A stretch of 64,000 bases of DNA from Ramlibacter humi. GTDB lineage: Bacteria > Pseudomonadota > Gammaproteobacteria > Burkholderiales > Burkholderiaceae_C. The position numbers and the translations under genes are program-made. The DNA is taken from assembly GCF_004681975.1 (NCBI RefSeq), contig NZ_SMLK01000003.1, positions 62,001 through 126,000 of the forward strand. The letters run 5' to 3'. Below, piece by piece: positions 28,662 through 42,163 of this stretch (position 1 is its first letter; each line of letters starts with the position of its first letter). The notes below the pieces were generated by a model that did not search any database, was not told the origin of the DNA, and saw nothing but the letters and a program-made list of their open reading frames with translations.

Positions 28662-30341
28662 CTATTTCTTGTCGCGCAGCTCGCGCCGCAGGATCTTGCC
28701 GACCGGCGTCTTGGGCAGGTCGGTGCGGAATTCGATCACCCGCGGCTGCTTGTAGCCCGTGAGGTTGGCGCGGCAGAACTCGCGCACTTTTTCTTCGGTC
28801 AGCGCGGGATCCTTCTTCACGACGACCAGCTTCACCGCCTCGCCGGTCTTCTCGTCGGGCACGCCGACCACGGCGCACTCCAGCACGCCGTCGAGCTTGG
28901 CGACCACGTCCTCGACCTCGTTCGGGTACACGTTGAAGCCGGACACCAGGACCATGTCCTTCTTGCGGTCGACGATCTTGAAGTAGCCGCGCTCGTCCAC
29001 CACGCCGATGTCGCCGGTCTTGAAGAAGCCGTCGGGCGTCATGACCTTGGCCGTCTCGTCGGGGCGCTGCCAGTAGCCGGCCATCACCTGCGGGCCGCGG
29101 ATGGCGATCTCGCCGGGCTGGCCCAGCGGCACCTCGTTGCCGTCGTCGTCCAGGCACTTCATCTCGGTGGACGGCAGCGGCACGCCGATGGTGCCGCTGT
29201 ACTCGGTGCTGGTCACCGGGTTGCAGCTGGCCGACGGCGAGGTTTCCGACAGGCCATAGCCTTCGCAGATCGGGCAGCCGGTCTTCTGCAGCCACTTCTG
29301 CGCCACCGCGCCCTGCACCGCCATGCCGCCGCCGACGGAGATCTTCAGGTTCTTCCAGTTGACCCTGTCGAAGTCCGGGTGGTTGGCCAGGCCGTTGAAC
29401 AGCGTGTTGACCGCGGGGAAGCTGTGGAAGGTGTGCTTGCTCAGCTCCTGCAGCACCGCGGGCAGGTCGCGCGGGTTGGGGATGAGGATCAGCTTTCCGC
29501 CCGTGCGCATGGACAGCATCATCCCCACCGTGAACGCGAAGATGTGGTACAGCGGCAGCGCACACACGCCGGTGGGCTGCTCGCCCGCGGGCACCTTGCC
29601 CATCACCGGCTGGTTCCAGGCTTCGGACTGCAGCACGTTGGCGATGACGTTGCGGTGCAGCAGCACCGCGCCCTTGGAAACGCCGGTGGTGCCGCCGGTG
29701 TACTGCAGCACCGCCACGTCGTCGGGCCTGGTGTCCACCGGCTTGAACGTGCCGCGCGTGCCTTGCGCGACGGCCTGGTTGAAGCGCACCGCGCCGGGCA
29801 GTTCGTAGGCGGGCACCATCTTCTTGACGTTGCGCACCACGTAGTTGACCAGCCCGCCCTTGAGCAGGCCCAGCATGTCGCCCATCGCGGCCATCACCAC
29901 GTGCTTGACCGGCGTGGCCGCGATGCACTGCTGCAGCGTGTTGGCGAAGTTCTCGATGATGACGATGGCCTTGGCGCCCGAGTCCTTCAGCTGGTGCTCC
30001 AGCTCGCGCGGCGTGTACAGCGGGTTGACGTTCACCACCACCAGGCCGGCGCGCAGGATGGCGGCCACGGCCACCGGGTACTGCGGCACGTTGGGCATCA
30101 TGATCGCGACGCGGTCGCCCTTGGCGAGCCCGATGCCCTGGAAGTAGGTCGCCAGCGCCTGGCTGAGCGAATCGGTCTGGCCGTACGTGACCTCCTTGCC
30201 CATGAAGCTGTAGGCGGGCCGGTCGCGGTACTGGGTGAAGCTCTCCTCCATCAGCTGCACCAGCGAGCGGTACTGCGAGGGATCGATCGTCGCCGGCACG
30301 CTGGCCGGATAGGCGCCCAGCCAGGGGGGATTGGTCGTCAT
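28662..30341 (-). CDS. fadD: Long-chain-fatty-acid--CoA ligase
   Basis: 559-residue AMP-forming acyl-CoA synthetase that activates long-chain fatty acids for beta-oxidation. Motifs: the P-loop-like YTGGTTGVSKGAVLLH, EGYGLSETSPSASCN, the hinge VDRKKDMVLVSGFNVYPNE and the catalytic Lys in LPKTPVGKILRREL. Length matches FadD (about 560). It follows pntB after 34 bp and may share its transcript. Confidence 0.92.
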   Translation of the reverse strand: MTTNPPWLGAYPASVPATIDPSQYRSLVQLMEESFTQYRDRPAYSFMGKEVTYGQTDSLSQALATYFQGIGLAKGDRVAIMMPNVPQYPVAVAAILRAGLVVVNVNPLYTPRELEHQLKDSGAKAIVIIENFANTLQQCIAATPVKHVVMAAMGDMLGLLKGGLVNYVVRNVKKMVPAYELPGAVRFNQAVAQGTRGTFKPVDTRPDDVAVLQYTGGTTGVSKGAVLLHRNVIANVLQSEAWNQPVMGKVPAGEQPTGVCALPLYHIFAFTVGMMLSMRTGGKLILIPNPRDLPAVLQELSKHTFHSFPAVNTLFNGLANHPDFDRVNWKNLKISVGGGMAVQGAVAQKWLQKTGCPICEGYGLSETSPSASCNPVTSTEYSGTIGVPLPSTEMKCLDDDGNEVPLGQPGEIAIRGPQVMAGYWQRPDETAKVMTPDGFFKTGDIGVVDERGYFKIVDRKKDMVLVSGFNVYPNEVEDVVAKLDGVLECAVVGVPDEKTGEAVKLVVVKKDPALTEEKVREFCRANLTGYKQPRVIEFRTDLPKTPVGKILRRELRDKK

Positions 30342-30375
30342 GCTTGTCTCCGTCTTTTTTCGTTGCGAGGGGGGC

Positions 30376-31788
30376 TCAGGCTTTCAGCGCCGCCAGCACT
30401 TCGTCCAGCATCTTCTTGGCGTCGCCGAACAGCATGCGGTTGTTGTCCTTGTAGAACAACGGGTTGTCCACGCCGGCGTAGCCCGAGGCCATGCTGCGCT
30501 TCATCACGATGGAATGGCGCGCCTTCCACACCTCCAGCACCGGCATGCCGGCGATGGGGCTGGACGGGTCGTCCTGCGCCGCGGGGTTCACGATGTCGTT
30601 GGCGCCGATGACCATCGCGACGTCGGTGTCGGGGAAGTCCTCGTTGATCTCGTCCATCTCCAGCACGATGTCGTACGGGACCTTGGCTTCGGCCAGCAGC
30701 ACGTTCATGTGGCCCGGCATGCGGCCGGCCACCGGGTGGATGCCGAAGCGCACGTCGACGCCCTTCTCGCGCAGCAGCTTCGTGATCTCGTAGACCGTGT
30801 GCTGCGCCTGCGCCACCGCCATGCCGTAGCCGGGCACGATGACCACGTTCTTGGCCTCGCGCAGCATCTCGGCGGTTTCCGCCGCGCTGATGGGCGTCAC
30901 TTCGCCGGCCGGCTGCGCGCCGCCGGCCGCCGGTGCCGGCGCGCCGCCGCCGGTGCCGAAACCGCCCGCGATGACGCTGATGAAGTTGCGGTTCATCGCG
31001 CGGCACATGATGTACGAGAGGATCGCGCCCGACGAACCCACCAGCGCGCCCACCACGATCAGCAGGTCGTTGGACAGCATGAAGCCGGTGGCCGCGGCGG
31101 CCCAGCCCGAATAGCTGTTCAGCATGGACACCACCACCGGCATGTCGGCGCCGCCGATGGCCATCACCATGTGCACGCCGAACAGCAGCGCGATGACGGT
31201 CATCACGATGAGCGGCGTCATGCCGGCCGGGATGGATTCGGCATGCAGGAACGCGCGGCCGAACCAGATGACGATCAGCAGGCCCGCCAGGTTGAGCCAG
31301 TGGCGCCCCGGCAGCAGCAGCGGCTTGCCGCCGATGCGGCCCGACAGCTTGCCGAAGGCCACGATGGAGCCGGAGAAAGTCACCGCGCCGATCAGGATGC
31401 CGACGTAGATTTCCACTTCGTGGATGGCCTTCTCGGCACCTTCGAACGCGATGGAGGTGTCCACGTAGCTGGCGTAGCCCACCAGGCAGGCGGCCAGGCC
31501 CACCAGGCTGTGCATCAGCGCGACCAGCTCGGGCATCTGCGTCATCTGCACCTTCTTGGCCGCGACGAGGCCGACGGCCCCGCCGGCGACCAGCGCGCCG
31601 ACGATCCACGGGATGCCGGCCGGCGTGACGCGCGGACCGAACACGGTGGCCAGCACGGCGACCGCCATGCCGATCATCCCGAACAGGTTGCCGCGGCGCG
31701 CGGTTTCGGGATTGGACAACCCACCCAGGCTCAGGATGAACAGGATGGTGGCGCCGATGTAGGAAACGGTGGCGAGGCTCGCAGTCAT
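30376..31788 (-). CDS. pntB: NAD(P) transhydrogenase subunit beta
   Basis: 470-residue inner-membrane subunit of the proton-translocating transhydrogenase, which uses proton flow to make NADPH from NADH. The N-terminal half has about nine helices (for example [20 protein letters not shown]). The C-terminal half binds NADP in [16 protein letters not shown] and [20 protein letters not shown]. It starts nine bases after pntA. Confidence 0.95.
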   Translation of the reverse strand: MTASLATVSYIGATILFILSLGGLSNPETARRGNLFGMIGMAVAVLATVFGPRVTPAGIPWIVGALVAGGAVGLVAAKKVQMTQMPELVALMHSLVGLAACLVGYASYVDTSIAFEGAEKAIHEVEIYVGILIGAVTFSGSIVAFGKLSGRIGGKPLLLPGRHWLNLAGLLIVIWFGRAFLHAESIPAGMTPLIVMTVIALLFGVHMVMAIGGADMPVVVSMLNSYSGWAAAATGFMLSNDLLIVVGALVGSSGAILSYIMCRAMNRNFISVIAGGFGTGGGAPAPAAGGAQPAGEVTPISAAETAEMLREAKNVVIVPGYGMAVAQAQHTVYEITKLLREKGVDVRFGIHPVAGRMPGHMNVLLAEAKVPYDIVLEMDEINEDFPDTDVAMVIGANDIVNPAAQDDPSSPIAGMPVLEVWKARHSIVMKRSMASGYAGVDNPLFYKDNNRMLFGDAKKMLDEVLAALKA

Positions 31789-31797
31789 GTCAGTCTC

Positions 31798-33381
31798 TTA
31801 CTTGCGGAACATCGCCAGCATGCGACGCGTGACCGCGAAGCCGCCGAACATGTTGACGGCCGTCAGCGCGAGCCCGAAGACAGCCAGGCCCAGGATCAGC
31901 TGCGCCGGACGGCTGGCGTCCGCGCCGGTGACCGGCGGCGCCACCTGGATCAAGGCGCCGATGGCGATGATCGAGGAGATGGCATTGGTCACGCTCATCA
32001 GCGGCGTGTGCAGCGACGGCGTCACGTTCCAGATCACCATGTAGCCGATGAAGCAGGCGAGCACGAACACGGTGAAGTGCGCCAGGAACGACGCCGGCGC
32101 GAACAACCCCACCAGCGCGAACAGCACCGCGCAGACACCGAAGATGATGGCCAGCGACCGGCCCGGCATCGGCTCGCCCGCGCCATGGCCGTGGCCCTTG
32201 GGCGCGGTGGGCGCCGCGGCGGCCGGCTTGGCTTGCGGCGGGGCGGCCGGCAGCTTGGGCGGCGGCGCGGGCCAGGTGATGGCGCCGTCCTTGATGACGG
32301 TGAGCCCGCGGATCGCGTCGTCGTCCATGTTGACGTTCACGACGCCGTCCTTGGCCTTGCACAGCTCTTCGGCCAGCCGCAGCAGGTTGGTCGAATAGAG
32401 CGTGGACGACTGCTTGGCCAGGCGGCTCGCCAGGTCGGTGTAGCCGACGATGGTGACGCCGTGCCGCACCACGGCCTGGCCGGGCACCGTGAGTTCGCAG
32501 TTGCCACCCTGCTCGGCGGCCATGTCCACGATGACGCTGCCCGGCTGCATGGTCTTCACCATGTCGGCCGTGATCAGCTTGGGTGCCGGCTTGCCCGGGA
32601 TCAGGGCCGTCGTGATGATGATGTCGGCGTCCTTGGCCTGCTGCGCGTACATGGCGCGCTGCGCCTGCTGGAAGCCTTCGCTCATGACCTTGGCGTAGCC
32701 GCCGCCGCCCGAGCCTTCCTCCTCGTAGTCGACCTTGACGAACTCGCCGCCCAGCGACTTCACCTGGTCGGCGACTTCCGCGCGCGTGTCGTTGGCGCGC
32801 ACGATGGCACCCAGGTTGGCCGCGGTGCCGACGGCGGCCAGGCCGGCCACGCCGGCGCCGGCGATGAACACCTTGGCCGGCGGCACCTTGCCCGCGGCGG
32901 TGACCTGGCCGTTGAAGAAGCGGCCGAAGGCATTGGCCGCCTCGATGACCGCGCGGTAACCGGTGATGCCCGCCATGGACGTCAGCGCGTCCATCTTCTG
33001 CGCGCGCGACAGCTGGCGCGGCAGCGCGTCGATGGCCAGCACGGTGGCCTTCCTCGCGGCCAGCTGCTGCATGAGTTCGGGGTTCTGCGCCGGCCAGACG
33101 AAGCCGACGAGCATGCCGCCTTCGCGCATCAGGCCGACTTCCTGCGGGCTGGGCGGCCGCACCTTGAAGACGATGTCGGCGCGGCTCCACAGGGTGGCGG
33201 CGTCCGGCACCACTTCGGCGCCGGCGGCGCGGTAGGTGTCGTCGGCGAAGTTCGCGGCGTCGCCGGCGCCGCTTTGCACCGCCACGGAGAACCCGAGCTT
33301 GACGAGTTTCTCCACCACCGCGGGCACGGTGGCGACGCGCTTTTCACCCGGCACCGTCTCGGCGGGCACTCCAATGAGCAT
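31798..33381 (-). CDS. pntA: NAD(P) transhydrogenase subunit alpha (full-length)
   Basis: 527-residue alpha subunit. The NAD-binding domain starts MLIGVPAETVPGEKRVATVP and contains FIAGAGVAGLAAVGTAANLG. After a Pro/Ala-rich linker come about four C-terminal helices. In many alphaproteobacteria this is split in two genes (pntAA, pntAB); here it is fused as in E. coli. The ATG at 33379-33381 has GAGGAG eight bases upstream, preferred over an earlier in-frame start. Confidence 0.95.
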   Translation of the reverse strand: MLIGVPAETVPGEKRVATVPAVVEKLVKLGFSVAVQSGAGDAANFADDTYRAAGAEVVPDAATLWSRADIVFKVRPPSPQEVGLMREGGMLVGFVWPAQNPELMQQLAARKATVLAIDALPRQLSRAQKMDALTSMAGITGYRAVIEAANAFGRFFNGQVTAAGKVPPAKVFIAGAGVAGLAAVGTAANLGAIVRANDTRAEVADQVKSLGGEFVKVDYEEEGSGGGGYAKVMSEGFQQAQRAMYAQQAKDADIIITTALIPGKPAPKLITADMVKTMQPGSVIVDMAAEQGGNCELTVPGQAVVRHGVTIVGYTDLASRLAKQSSTLYSTNLLRLAEELCKAKDGVVNVNMDDDAIRGLTVIKDGAITWPAPPPKLPAAPPQAKPAAAAPTAPKGHGHGAGEPMPGRSLAIIFGVCAVLFALVGLFAPASFLAHFTVFVLACFIGYMVIWNVTPSLHTPLMSVTNAISSIIAIGALIQVAPPVTGADASRPAQLILGLAVFGLALTAVNMFGGFAVTRRMLAMFRK

Positions 33382-33482
33382 GGGGTTGTCTCCTCGCTTG
33401 CGCGGTGAGGTTGTAAGGTTTCGTTCAAGCTTACCTGAACTCTGCCGCTGCACTGGAATCCTTCGCACGCGTCCCCAACTGG

Positions 33483-34619
33483 GTGGCGCACCTCCGCGAG
33501 CCCTCCGCCTTGGCCCTCTTCATCCTCTCCGCGCTGCTGCACACCCTGATCGGCATGCGCCTGCTGCCCGCGCTCGGCCTGGGCCCGTCCATCGCGCTGG
33601 CCGCGTGGCTGGTGTTCTCCGCCGCCCTGGTGCCTATGGGCATGGTGGCGCGCCGCTTCGCCCGGCCGCCGCGATCCGACCAGTTGCAGGCGGCCGGGCT
33701 GTTCGCGCTCGGCCTGTTCTCGTCGCTGCTGGTGCTGACCTTGCTGCGCGACGTGGTGCTGATCGCGGCCCTGCTGCTGGACTGGACGCGGCCGGAGCTC
33801 TCGCGCTGGACCGCTGAAGGCGTGCCGCTGCTCGCCCTGGCGCTCAGCCTGCTGGGCCTGGCCAACACCCGCCGCACCGCCCGGGTGAAGAGCGTGGACG
33901 TGCCCATCGCCAACCTGCCGCCCGGGCTGCACGGCTTCACCATCGCGCAGATCACCGACCTGCACGTCGGGCCCACCATCCGCGGCAGCTACATCCGCCG
34001 CATCGTCGAGCGCGTCAACTCGCTGGAAGCCGATGCGGTGGCCATCACCGGCGACATCGTCGACGGCCCGGTGCCCGAGCTGGGCGCGCATGTCGCGCCG
34101 CTGGGCGAGCTGCGCTCGCGCCACGGCAGCTTCTTCGTCACCGGCAATCACGAGTACTACGCGGGCCACGCGCCCTGGCTGGCGGAACTGCGCCGGCTGG
34201 GCATCCGCGTGCTGCTGAACGAGCACGTGGTCATCGAACGCGCCGGTACCACGCTGGTGCTGGCGGGCGTGCCCGACTGGAGCGCCCACCACTTCGAGCC
34301 TTCGCACCGCAGCGACCCGGCCAAGGCGCTGTCCGGCGCGCCAGCAGATGCCGGCGCGAGGATCCTGCTGGCACACCAGCCGCGCACCGCGCCTGCCGCT
34401 GAGCTGGCCGGCTTCGACTTGCAGCTGTCGGGCCACACCCACGGCGGCCAGTTCTTCCCCTGGATCTTCTTCGTCCGATTGCAGCAGCCCTTCACGGCCG
34501 GGCTGCACCGGCTGGGGCGGCTCTGGGTCTACGTCAGCCGCGGTACAGGCTACTGGGGACCGCCCAAACGCGTGGCGGCACCGTCCGAAATCACCCGGCT
34601 GAGGCTGGTACGCGGCTGA
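33483..34619 (+). CDS. Membrane-anchored metallophosphoesterase
   Basis: 378-residue protein. Residues 1 to about 125 hold four hydrophobic helices. A calcineurin-like phosphoesterase domain follows, with metal ligands in QITDLHVGP, TGDIVDG, TGNHEYY and SGHTHGGQFFPW. The layout matches YkuE-like enzymes, some of which act on UDP-diacylglucosamine-type lipids, but the substrate is not known. The start is a GTG at 33483. It is divergent from pntA across 101 bp. Confidence 0.88.
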   Translation: MAHLREPSALALFILSALLHTLIGMRLLPALGLGPSIALAAWLVFSAALVPMGMVARRFARPPRSDQLQAAGLFALGLFSSLLVLTLLRDVVLIAALLLDWTRPELSRWTAEGVPLLALALSLLGLANTRRTARVKSVDVPIANLPPGLHGFTIAQITDLHVGPTIRGSYIRRIVERVNSLEADAVAITGDIVDGPVPELGAHVAPLGELRSRHGSFFVTGNHEYYAGHAPWLAELRRLGIRVLLNEHVVIERAGTTLVLAGVPDWSAHHFEPSHRSDPAKALSGAPADAGARILLAHQPRTAPAAELAGFDLQLSGHTHGGQFFPWIFFVRLQQPFTAGLHRLGRLWVYVSRGTGYWGPPKRVAAPSEITRLRLVRG

Positions 34620-34710
34620 GCTGCCGACCAGCTGGGCTGGCGTGAGTCCTACAAGCGGGTAGGGCCGCGTCCCACGCGGATGAGCTGGGGCGGGACGGAA
34701 AACTGACCGG

Positions 34711-35433
34711 ATGCCACGTGCCGCATTCCTCTCCTCCCCGCTCACCGGCGCCCGCGCGGGCAACGTTTCCTATCTCGGCGCCGCGCGCGCGCGACGCAAG
34801 TTCGAGCTTTACTACCCGGACGGCTTCCAGGACGACACCTACCTGATCGCCGAACGCGCGCACAAGGAACGCGCCCACCTCGAATGGCAGGCCGAGCTCG
34901 GTCCCGCCGACTTCCGCAAGCTGCTGGCACGCGGCGAGTTCCGCCAGATCGCCGACGCGGCCATCCGCATCGAGGCGCGCACCAACCTGCTCTTCTCGTT
35001 CGAGAAGATGGCGCTGCGCGACGCGCTGAAGACGCCGGCCGGTTCGCGGCTGTTCGCGCACGAGCTGTATGCCTTCCTGTACGGCCGCGGCTCGCCCCAG
35101 CGCAAGTTCGATGACTGGATCCAGGCCGTGGCCGACCTGCCGCAGCCGCGGGCGCGAGTGCTGACGTGGCCGGTGGTCACGGTGTTCGGCTTCATTGCGC
35201 GGCCCGACAAGCACCTGTTCCTGAAGCCGCGCGTCACGCGCCGGGCGGCGCGCGGCTACGGCTTTGACTTCGGCTACCAGTCCGAGCCGTCCTGGGCGGT
35301 TTACCAGGGCCTGCAGACCTTCGGCGCCATCATCCGCCGCGACCTGGACCGCCGGCCGGGCTTTCGTGCCCGCGACATGATCGACGTGCAATCGTTCATC
35401 TGGGTGCAGGGCTCCGACGAGTACGACGCCTGA
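34711..35433 (+). CDS. Conserved protein of unknown function (240 aa)
   Basis: 240-residue soluble protein, no signal or membrane segment. It is rich in aromatic and charged residues, with blocks such as GNVSYLGAARARRKFELYYP, ARVLTWPVVTVFGFIARPDK and RDMIDVQSFIWVQGSDEYDA. I do not recognise a domain. Codon use and composition match neighbours and the ATG is well placed, so it is probably a real gene. The start at 34711 has no Shine-Dalgarno; an A-rich AAAACT six bases before could be a weak -10. Confidence 0.8.
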   Translation: MPRAAFLSSPLTGARAGNVSYLGAARARRKFELYYPDGFQDDTYLIAERAHKERAHLEWQAELGPADFRKLLARGEFRQIADAAIRIEARTNLLFSFEKMALRDALKTPAGSRLFAHELYAFLYGRGSPQRKFDDWIQAVADLPQPRARVLTWPVVTVFGFIARPDKHLFLKPRVTRRAARGYGFDFGYQSEPSWAVYQGLQTFGAIIRRDLDRRPGFRARDMIDVQSFIWVQGSDEYDA

Positions 35434-35483
35434 CCGCCAGGCCGCCAGGCCGCGCGGCGCGCCCGCACGAACGGGCGCTTTTC

Positions 35484-35489
35484 GATAAT
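35484..35489 (+). promoter_or_regulatory. Candidate -10 element of the Nudix gene (leaderless)
   Basis: GATAAT six bases before the ATG at 35496. No Shine-Dalgarno lies between them and no clear -35 was seen. Confidence 0.5.
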
Positions 35490-35495
35490 CGCGCG

Positions 35496-35975
35496 ATGAA
35501 CATCCGCTGGAAACCTAGCGTCACCGTGGCCGCCGTCATCGAGCGCGACGGGCGCTTCCTGCTGGTCGAGGAAGAGACGCGCGACGGCCTCATGCTCAAC
35601 AACGCCGCCGGCCACCTGGACCCGGGCGAATCGCCCCAGCAGGGCTGCGCACGCGAAACGCTGGAGGAAACGGCGCATCGCTTCACGCCCACGGCGCTGG
35701 TCGTGTACCTCTCGCGTTCACGCGAGACGGACACCGGCGCGGACTTCACCTATCTGCGATTCGCGTTCTGCGGCGGACTGGGCGAGCGCGAGCCGGGCCG
35801 GACACTGGACACGGGCATCGTGCGCACCCTGTGGATGACGCCCGAGGAAGTGCGCGCCAGCCGCGAAAGGCACCGCAGCCCGCTGCTGCTGCGCTGCATG
35901 GAAGACTACCTGGCCGGCGCGCGGCACCCGCTGTCGCTGGTGACCACCGACGAGAGCGTGTACCGCCAGCCCTGA
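35496..35975 (+). CDS. NUDIX hydrolase (NudJ-like)
   Basis: 159-residue pyrophosphohydrolase. The Nudix box runs from [12 protein letters not shown] through [11 protein letters not shown], with the REtxEE core intact and Ala in place of the usual final Gly. In many Burkholderiales this gene sits just before mnmA, as here; NudJ, the phosphatase of this subgroup, acts on nucleoside di- and triphosphates and thiamine-pyrophosphate precursors. The exact substrate is not shown by sequence. Confidence 0.88.
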   Translation: MNIRWKPSVTVAAVIERDGRFLLVEEETRDGLMLNNAAGHLDPGESPQQGCARETLEETAHRFTPTALVVYLSRSRETDTGADFTYLRFAFCGGLGEREPGRTLDTGIVRTLWMTPEEVRASRERHRSPLLLRCMEDYLAGARHPLSLVTTDESVYRQP

Positions 35976-36017
35976 GCCGGCATGCCCGCAGCCCGGCGCG
36001 GTGAAAGGGCCGCTTGG

Positions 36018-36023
36018 GATAAT
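36018..36023 (+). promoter_or_regulatory. Candidate -10 element of mnmA (leaderless)
   Basis: GATAAT preceded by TGG, an extended -10 form, seven bases before the mnmA ATG. No ribosome site lies between. Confidence 0.5.
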
Positions 36024-36030
36024 CCACCTC

Positions 36031-37137
36031 ATGAACAGCAAGCGTGTCGTGGTCGGACTCAGCGGAGGCGTGGATTCCGCGGTGAGCGCCTGGCTGCTCA
36101 AGCGCCAGGGCTGGGACGTCGTCGGCATCTTCATGAAGAACTGGGAAGACGACGATGACGACGAGTACTGCTCGTCGCGCCAGGACTTCCTGGACGCCGC
36201 CGCGGTGGCCGACGTCATCGGCATCGACATCGAGCACGTCAACTTCGCGGCCGAATACAAGGACCGCGTGTTCGCCGAGTTCCTGCGCGAGTACCAGGCC
36301 GGCCGCACGCCCAACCCGGACGTGCTGTGCAACGCCGAGATCAAGTTCAAGGCTTTCCTCGATCACGCCATGCGTCTGGGTGCAGCGAAGATCGCCACGG
36401 GCCACTACGCCCGCGTACGCGAGAACGCAGGCCGTTTCGAACTGCTCAAGGGCCTGGACGACACCAAGGACCAGAGCTATTTCCTGCACCGCCTGACGCA
36501 GGCGCAGCTGTCGCGCTCGCTGTTCCCGGTGGGCGAGCTGCGCAAGACCGAGGTGCGGCGCATCGCGGAAGAGATCGGCCTGCCCAACGCGAAGAAGAAG
36601 GACTCCACCGGCATCTGCTTCATCGGCGAGCGGCCGTTCCGTGACTTCCTCAACCGCTACATCTCGCGCGAACCGGGGCCGATCAAGGACGAGCGCGGCC
36701 GCGTCATCGGCCAGCACCAGGGGCTGTCGTTCTACACGCTGGGCCAGCGGCAGGGCCTGGGCATCGGCGGCGTGAAAGCCAAGGGCGCGCAGCGCGGCGG
36801 CGGGGAGCACGAACCCTGGTTCGTGGCGCGCAAGGACATCGAGCGCAACACGCTCTATGCGGTGCAGGGGCATGACCACCCCTGGCTGCAGTCGCTGGCG
36901 TTGGAAGCCGACGACGCCAGCTGGATCGCCGGCGCGGCGCCCGCGTCCGGCGAGTACGGGTCCAAGACGCGCTACCGCCAAGCCGACGCGCCGTGCGTGC
37001 TGGCGTCGGGTGCGAATGGCGCGTTCCACCTCGACTTCCCGCAGCCGCAGTGGGCCGTCACGCCGGGGCAGTCGGCGGTGCTGTACGACGGTGAGGTGTG
37101 CCTGGGCGGTGGCGTCATCGCGTCAGCCGCGGCCTGA
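36031..37137 (+). CDS. mnmA: tRNA-specific 2-thiouridylase MnmA
   Basis: 368-residue enzyme that puts sulfur on U34 of tRNA-Lys, -Glu and -Gln. The PP-loop is [18 protein letters not shown]. The two catalytic cysteines lie in [12 protein letters not shown] and [13 protein letters not shown]. The C-terminal domain has [10 protein letters not shown]. The ATG at 36031 was chosen over an upstream GTG because [13 protein letters not shown] is the family N-terminus and a -10 lies just before it. A bidirectional terminator follows the stop. Confidence 0.96.
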   Translation: MNSKRVVVGLSGGVDSAVSAWLLKRQGWDVVGIFMKNWEDDDDDEYCSSRQDFLDAAAVADVIGIDIEHVNFAAEYKDRVFAEFLREYQAGRTPNPDVLCNAEIKFKAFLDHAMRLGAAKIATGHYARVRENAGRFELLKGLDDTKDQSYFLHRLTQAQLSRSLFPVGELRKTEVRRIAEEIGLPNAKKKDSTGICFIGERPFRDFLNRYISREPGPIKDERGRVIGQHQGLSFYTLGQRQGLGIGGVKAKGAQRGGGEHEPWFVARKDIERNTLYAVQGHDHPWLQSLALEADDASWIAGAAPASGEYGSKTRYRQADAPCVLASGANGAFHLDFPQPQWAVTPGQSAVLYDGEVCLGGGVIASAAA

Positions 37138-37149
37138 CCGGCACCAAAC

Positions 37150-37176
37150 AAAACGCCGGGCTGGACCCGGCGTTTT
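37150..37176. terminator. Bidirectional terminator between mnmA and ssb
   Basis: AAAA, then CGCCGGG, a five-base loop, CCCGGCG and TTTT. The A-run and T-run make it work in both directions, as expected between two convergent genes. Confidence 0.9.
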
Positions 37177-37194
37177 GTCTGGGAGACCACCCGC

Positions 37195-37710
37195 TCAGAA
37201 CGGGATGTCGTCGTCCATGTCGTCGAACCCCGACGAAGGCTTGTTCGCCGCCGGGCTCTTGGCCGCAGGTGCGGGCGCGCGCGAAGGCTGGCTGCGGCCA
37301 CCGCCACCGCCACCGTAGCCGTCGTCTTCCGGATAACCACCGCCGCCGCCACCGCCCTGGCCGCCGCCCATGCCTTCGCGTTTGCCGAGCATCTTCATTT
37401 CGCTGGCGCGGATCTCGGTGGTGTACTTTTCCTGGCCGCTCTGGTCGGTCCACTTGCGGGTGCGCAGGCTGCCTTCCACGTAGACCTGCGAGCCCTTGCG
37501 CAGGTACTCGCCCGCGATCTCGGCCAGGCGGTCGTTGAAGACCACGCGGTGCCACTCGGTGAGTTCCTTCATCTCGCCCGACTGCTTGTCCTTCCACTTT
37601 TCCGTGGTGGCGATGGTGACGTTGCAAACGCGGCCGCCGCTGGGGAAGGTGCGCATTTCGGGATCGCGGCCCAGGTTGCCGACGATGATGACCTTGTTGA
37701 CGGATGACAT
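37195..37710 (-). CDS. ssb: Single-stranded DNA-binding protein
   Basis: 171-residue SSB. The OB fold spans about 1-110 ([40 protein letters not shown]). A Gly-rich linker follows ([20 protein letters not shown]). It ends in the acidic tip DDMDDDIPF that recruits repair and replication proteins. AGGAGG precedes the ATG. It lies 23 bp after the MFS gene; the order uvrA divergent from MFS-ssb is common in Comamonadaceae. Confidence 0.97.
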   Translation of the reverse strand: MSSVNKVIIVGNLGRDPEMRTFPSGGRVCNVTIATTEKWKDKQSGEMKELTEWHRVVFNDRLAEIAGEYLRKGSQVYVEGSLRTRKWTDQSGQEKYTTEIRASEMKMLGKREGMGGGQGGGGGGGYPEDDGYGGGGGGRSQPSRAPAPAAKSPAANKPSSGFDDMDDDIPF

Positions 37711-37733
37711 TGAGGGGTTCCTCCTAGATCAGA

Positions 37734-38939
37734 TTATGTGGCCTCGGCCTCATCGGCCAGCACCTGCTCCGGCGAAGGCGAGCGGACCGGCGCCACCATG
37801 GGCCACGCCACCACCAGCCACACCAGCGTGGCGCAGGCGCAGGCCGCGAACAGGCCCGTGCTCCCAACGTGCTTGGTCAGCCAACCGCCGACGGCGCCGC
37901 CGGCGAAGAAACCCAGCGATTGAAGGGTGTTGTAGACGCCCAGCGCCGCGCCGCGCGCCTGCGGCGGCGCCACGCGCGAGGCCATGCTGGGCTGGCTGGC
38001 TTCCAGCACGTTGAAGCCGCAGAAAAAGAGGAACAGCATCACCCCCAGCAGCGCGATGCCGGGACGCGGCGCCAGAGCCAGCCCCACCTGCACGGCGCCG
38101 ATGACGCCGATGGCCGCCAGGAACACCGCACGCAGGTAGCCGCGCCGTTCCGCCGGGAACAGCGTCATCGACATCACCACGAACGACGCCAGCACGGCCG
38201 GCAGGTACACCTGCCAGTGGTGGTCCTTGGCCAGGCCGGCCTGCACCAGCAGCGCCGGGATGGCCACCCACATGGCCAGCTGCACCGCGTGCAGCACGAA
38301 CACGCCGACGTTCAGCCGCACCAGCGGGCCGTAGCCCAGCACGTCGCGCAGGCGGCCGCGCGGCACGTTCTTGTGCCGCACCGGCTCGGGTGGCGTCCAC
38401 CACGCCACCACCGCCATGCAGCCCAGCGCCAGGCAGCCGGTGATGGCGAACAGGCCCGACAGGCCGATCCAGCCGGCCAGCGCCGGCGCCGCCACCAGGG
38501 ACAGCGCGAACATCAGCCCGATGCTGGCACCCACCATCGCCATGGCGATGGTGCGCACTTCGTCACGCGTCTGGTCGGCCAGCAAAGCGGTGACGGCCGC
38601 GGAAACGGCGCCGGCGCCCTGCAGGGCGCGGCCGGCGATGAGCCAGTTCAGGCTGGGCGCGGCCGAGGCCAGGAAGCTGCCCGCCGCGAACACCGCCAGG
38701 CCCAGCAGGATGACGCGCTTGCGGCCGAACCGGTCGGAGGCCAGGCCGTACGCGAACTGCAGCACGCCCTGGGTCAGGCCGTAGATGCCCATGGCCAGGC
38801 CGATCAGCGCCGGGTCGCCGCCGCCGGGGTAGCGCGCGGCTTCCAGCGCGAACACGGGCAGGACCAGGAAAAGGCCCAGCATGCGCGAGGCGAACACGGT
38901 GGCGAGCGAGCCGCTGGCGCGGCGCTCCAGCGGCGTCAT
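37734..38939 (-). CDS. MFS transporter (YajR-like)
   Basis: 401-residue major-facilitator carrier with about 12 helices. The loop-2 motif is [16 protein letters not shown], and motif-like [20 protein letters not shown] lies in helix 4. The ATG at 38937-38939 ([11 protein letters not shown]) was chosen; an upstream in-frame start would add 28 residues of poor character. Substrate unknown. It shares a promoter region with divergent uvrA and precedes ssb. Confidence 0.87.
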   Translation of the reverse strand: MTPLERRASGSLATVFASRMLGLFLVLPVFALEAARYPGGGDPALIGLAMGIYGLTQGVLQFAYGLASDRFGRKRVILLGLAVFAAGSFLASAAPSLNWLIAGRALQGAGAVSAAVTALLADQTRDEVRTIAMAMVGASIGLMFALSLVAAPALAGWIGLSGLFAITGCLALGCMAVVAWWTPPEPVRHKNVPRGRLRDVLGYGPLVRLNVGVFVLHAVQLAMWVAIPALLVQAGLAKDHHWQVYLPAVLASFVVMSMTLFPAERRGYLRAVFLAAIGVIGAVQVGLALAPRPGIALLGVMLFLFFCGFNVLEASQPSMASRVAPPQARGAALGVYNTLQSLGFFAGGAVGGWLTKHVGSTGLFAACACATLVWLVVAWPMVAPVRSPSPEQVLADEAEAT

Positions 38940-39107
38940 GCGATGCCGGTCGGGGGAAGCTGTGGTCACGGGAAGGGGAGGAACGGAACGCTGCGGGCCC
39001 GTGCGGATGGGCGAACCCCGCATTGTCGGACATGCGCGCCGGGCGGGTCCCGCCGGGCCGGGATGCCGGTCTATGATGCTTGGTTTCCCTCGCGCCAGCC
39101 CAGCCTT

Positions 39108-42020
<2,913 letters not shown>

Positions 42021-42163
42021 GCGGTCAGGCCCTGGACGAGCCGGCCGAAGGCGGCTACCGGATGGCGCCGGCGGGCCGCCGGGGCGCGGCTGAACCACGC
42101 CCTGCGGCCCTCGCCTACAGCCTGCGGCGTCCTTGCGCGCTACCTTGGCCGAAAGGAGCCGCC

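Noticed and set aside
27543-30611. Very long open frame on the plus strand opposite dppB and fadD, and similar ones at 3084-5027, 19743-22088 and 30331-33408
   Set aside because: They mirror strong coding genes on the other strand, are rich in Ala/Arg/His/Gln low-complexity runs, lack ribosome sites and match no family; they arise from GC-rich codon bias.
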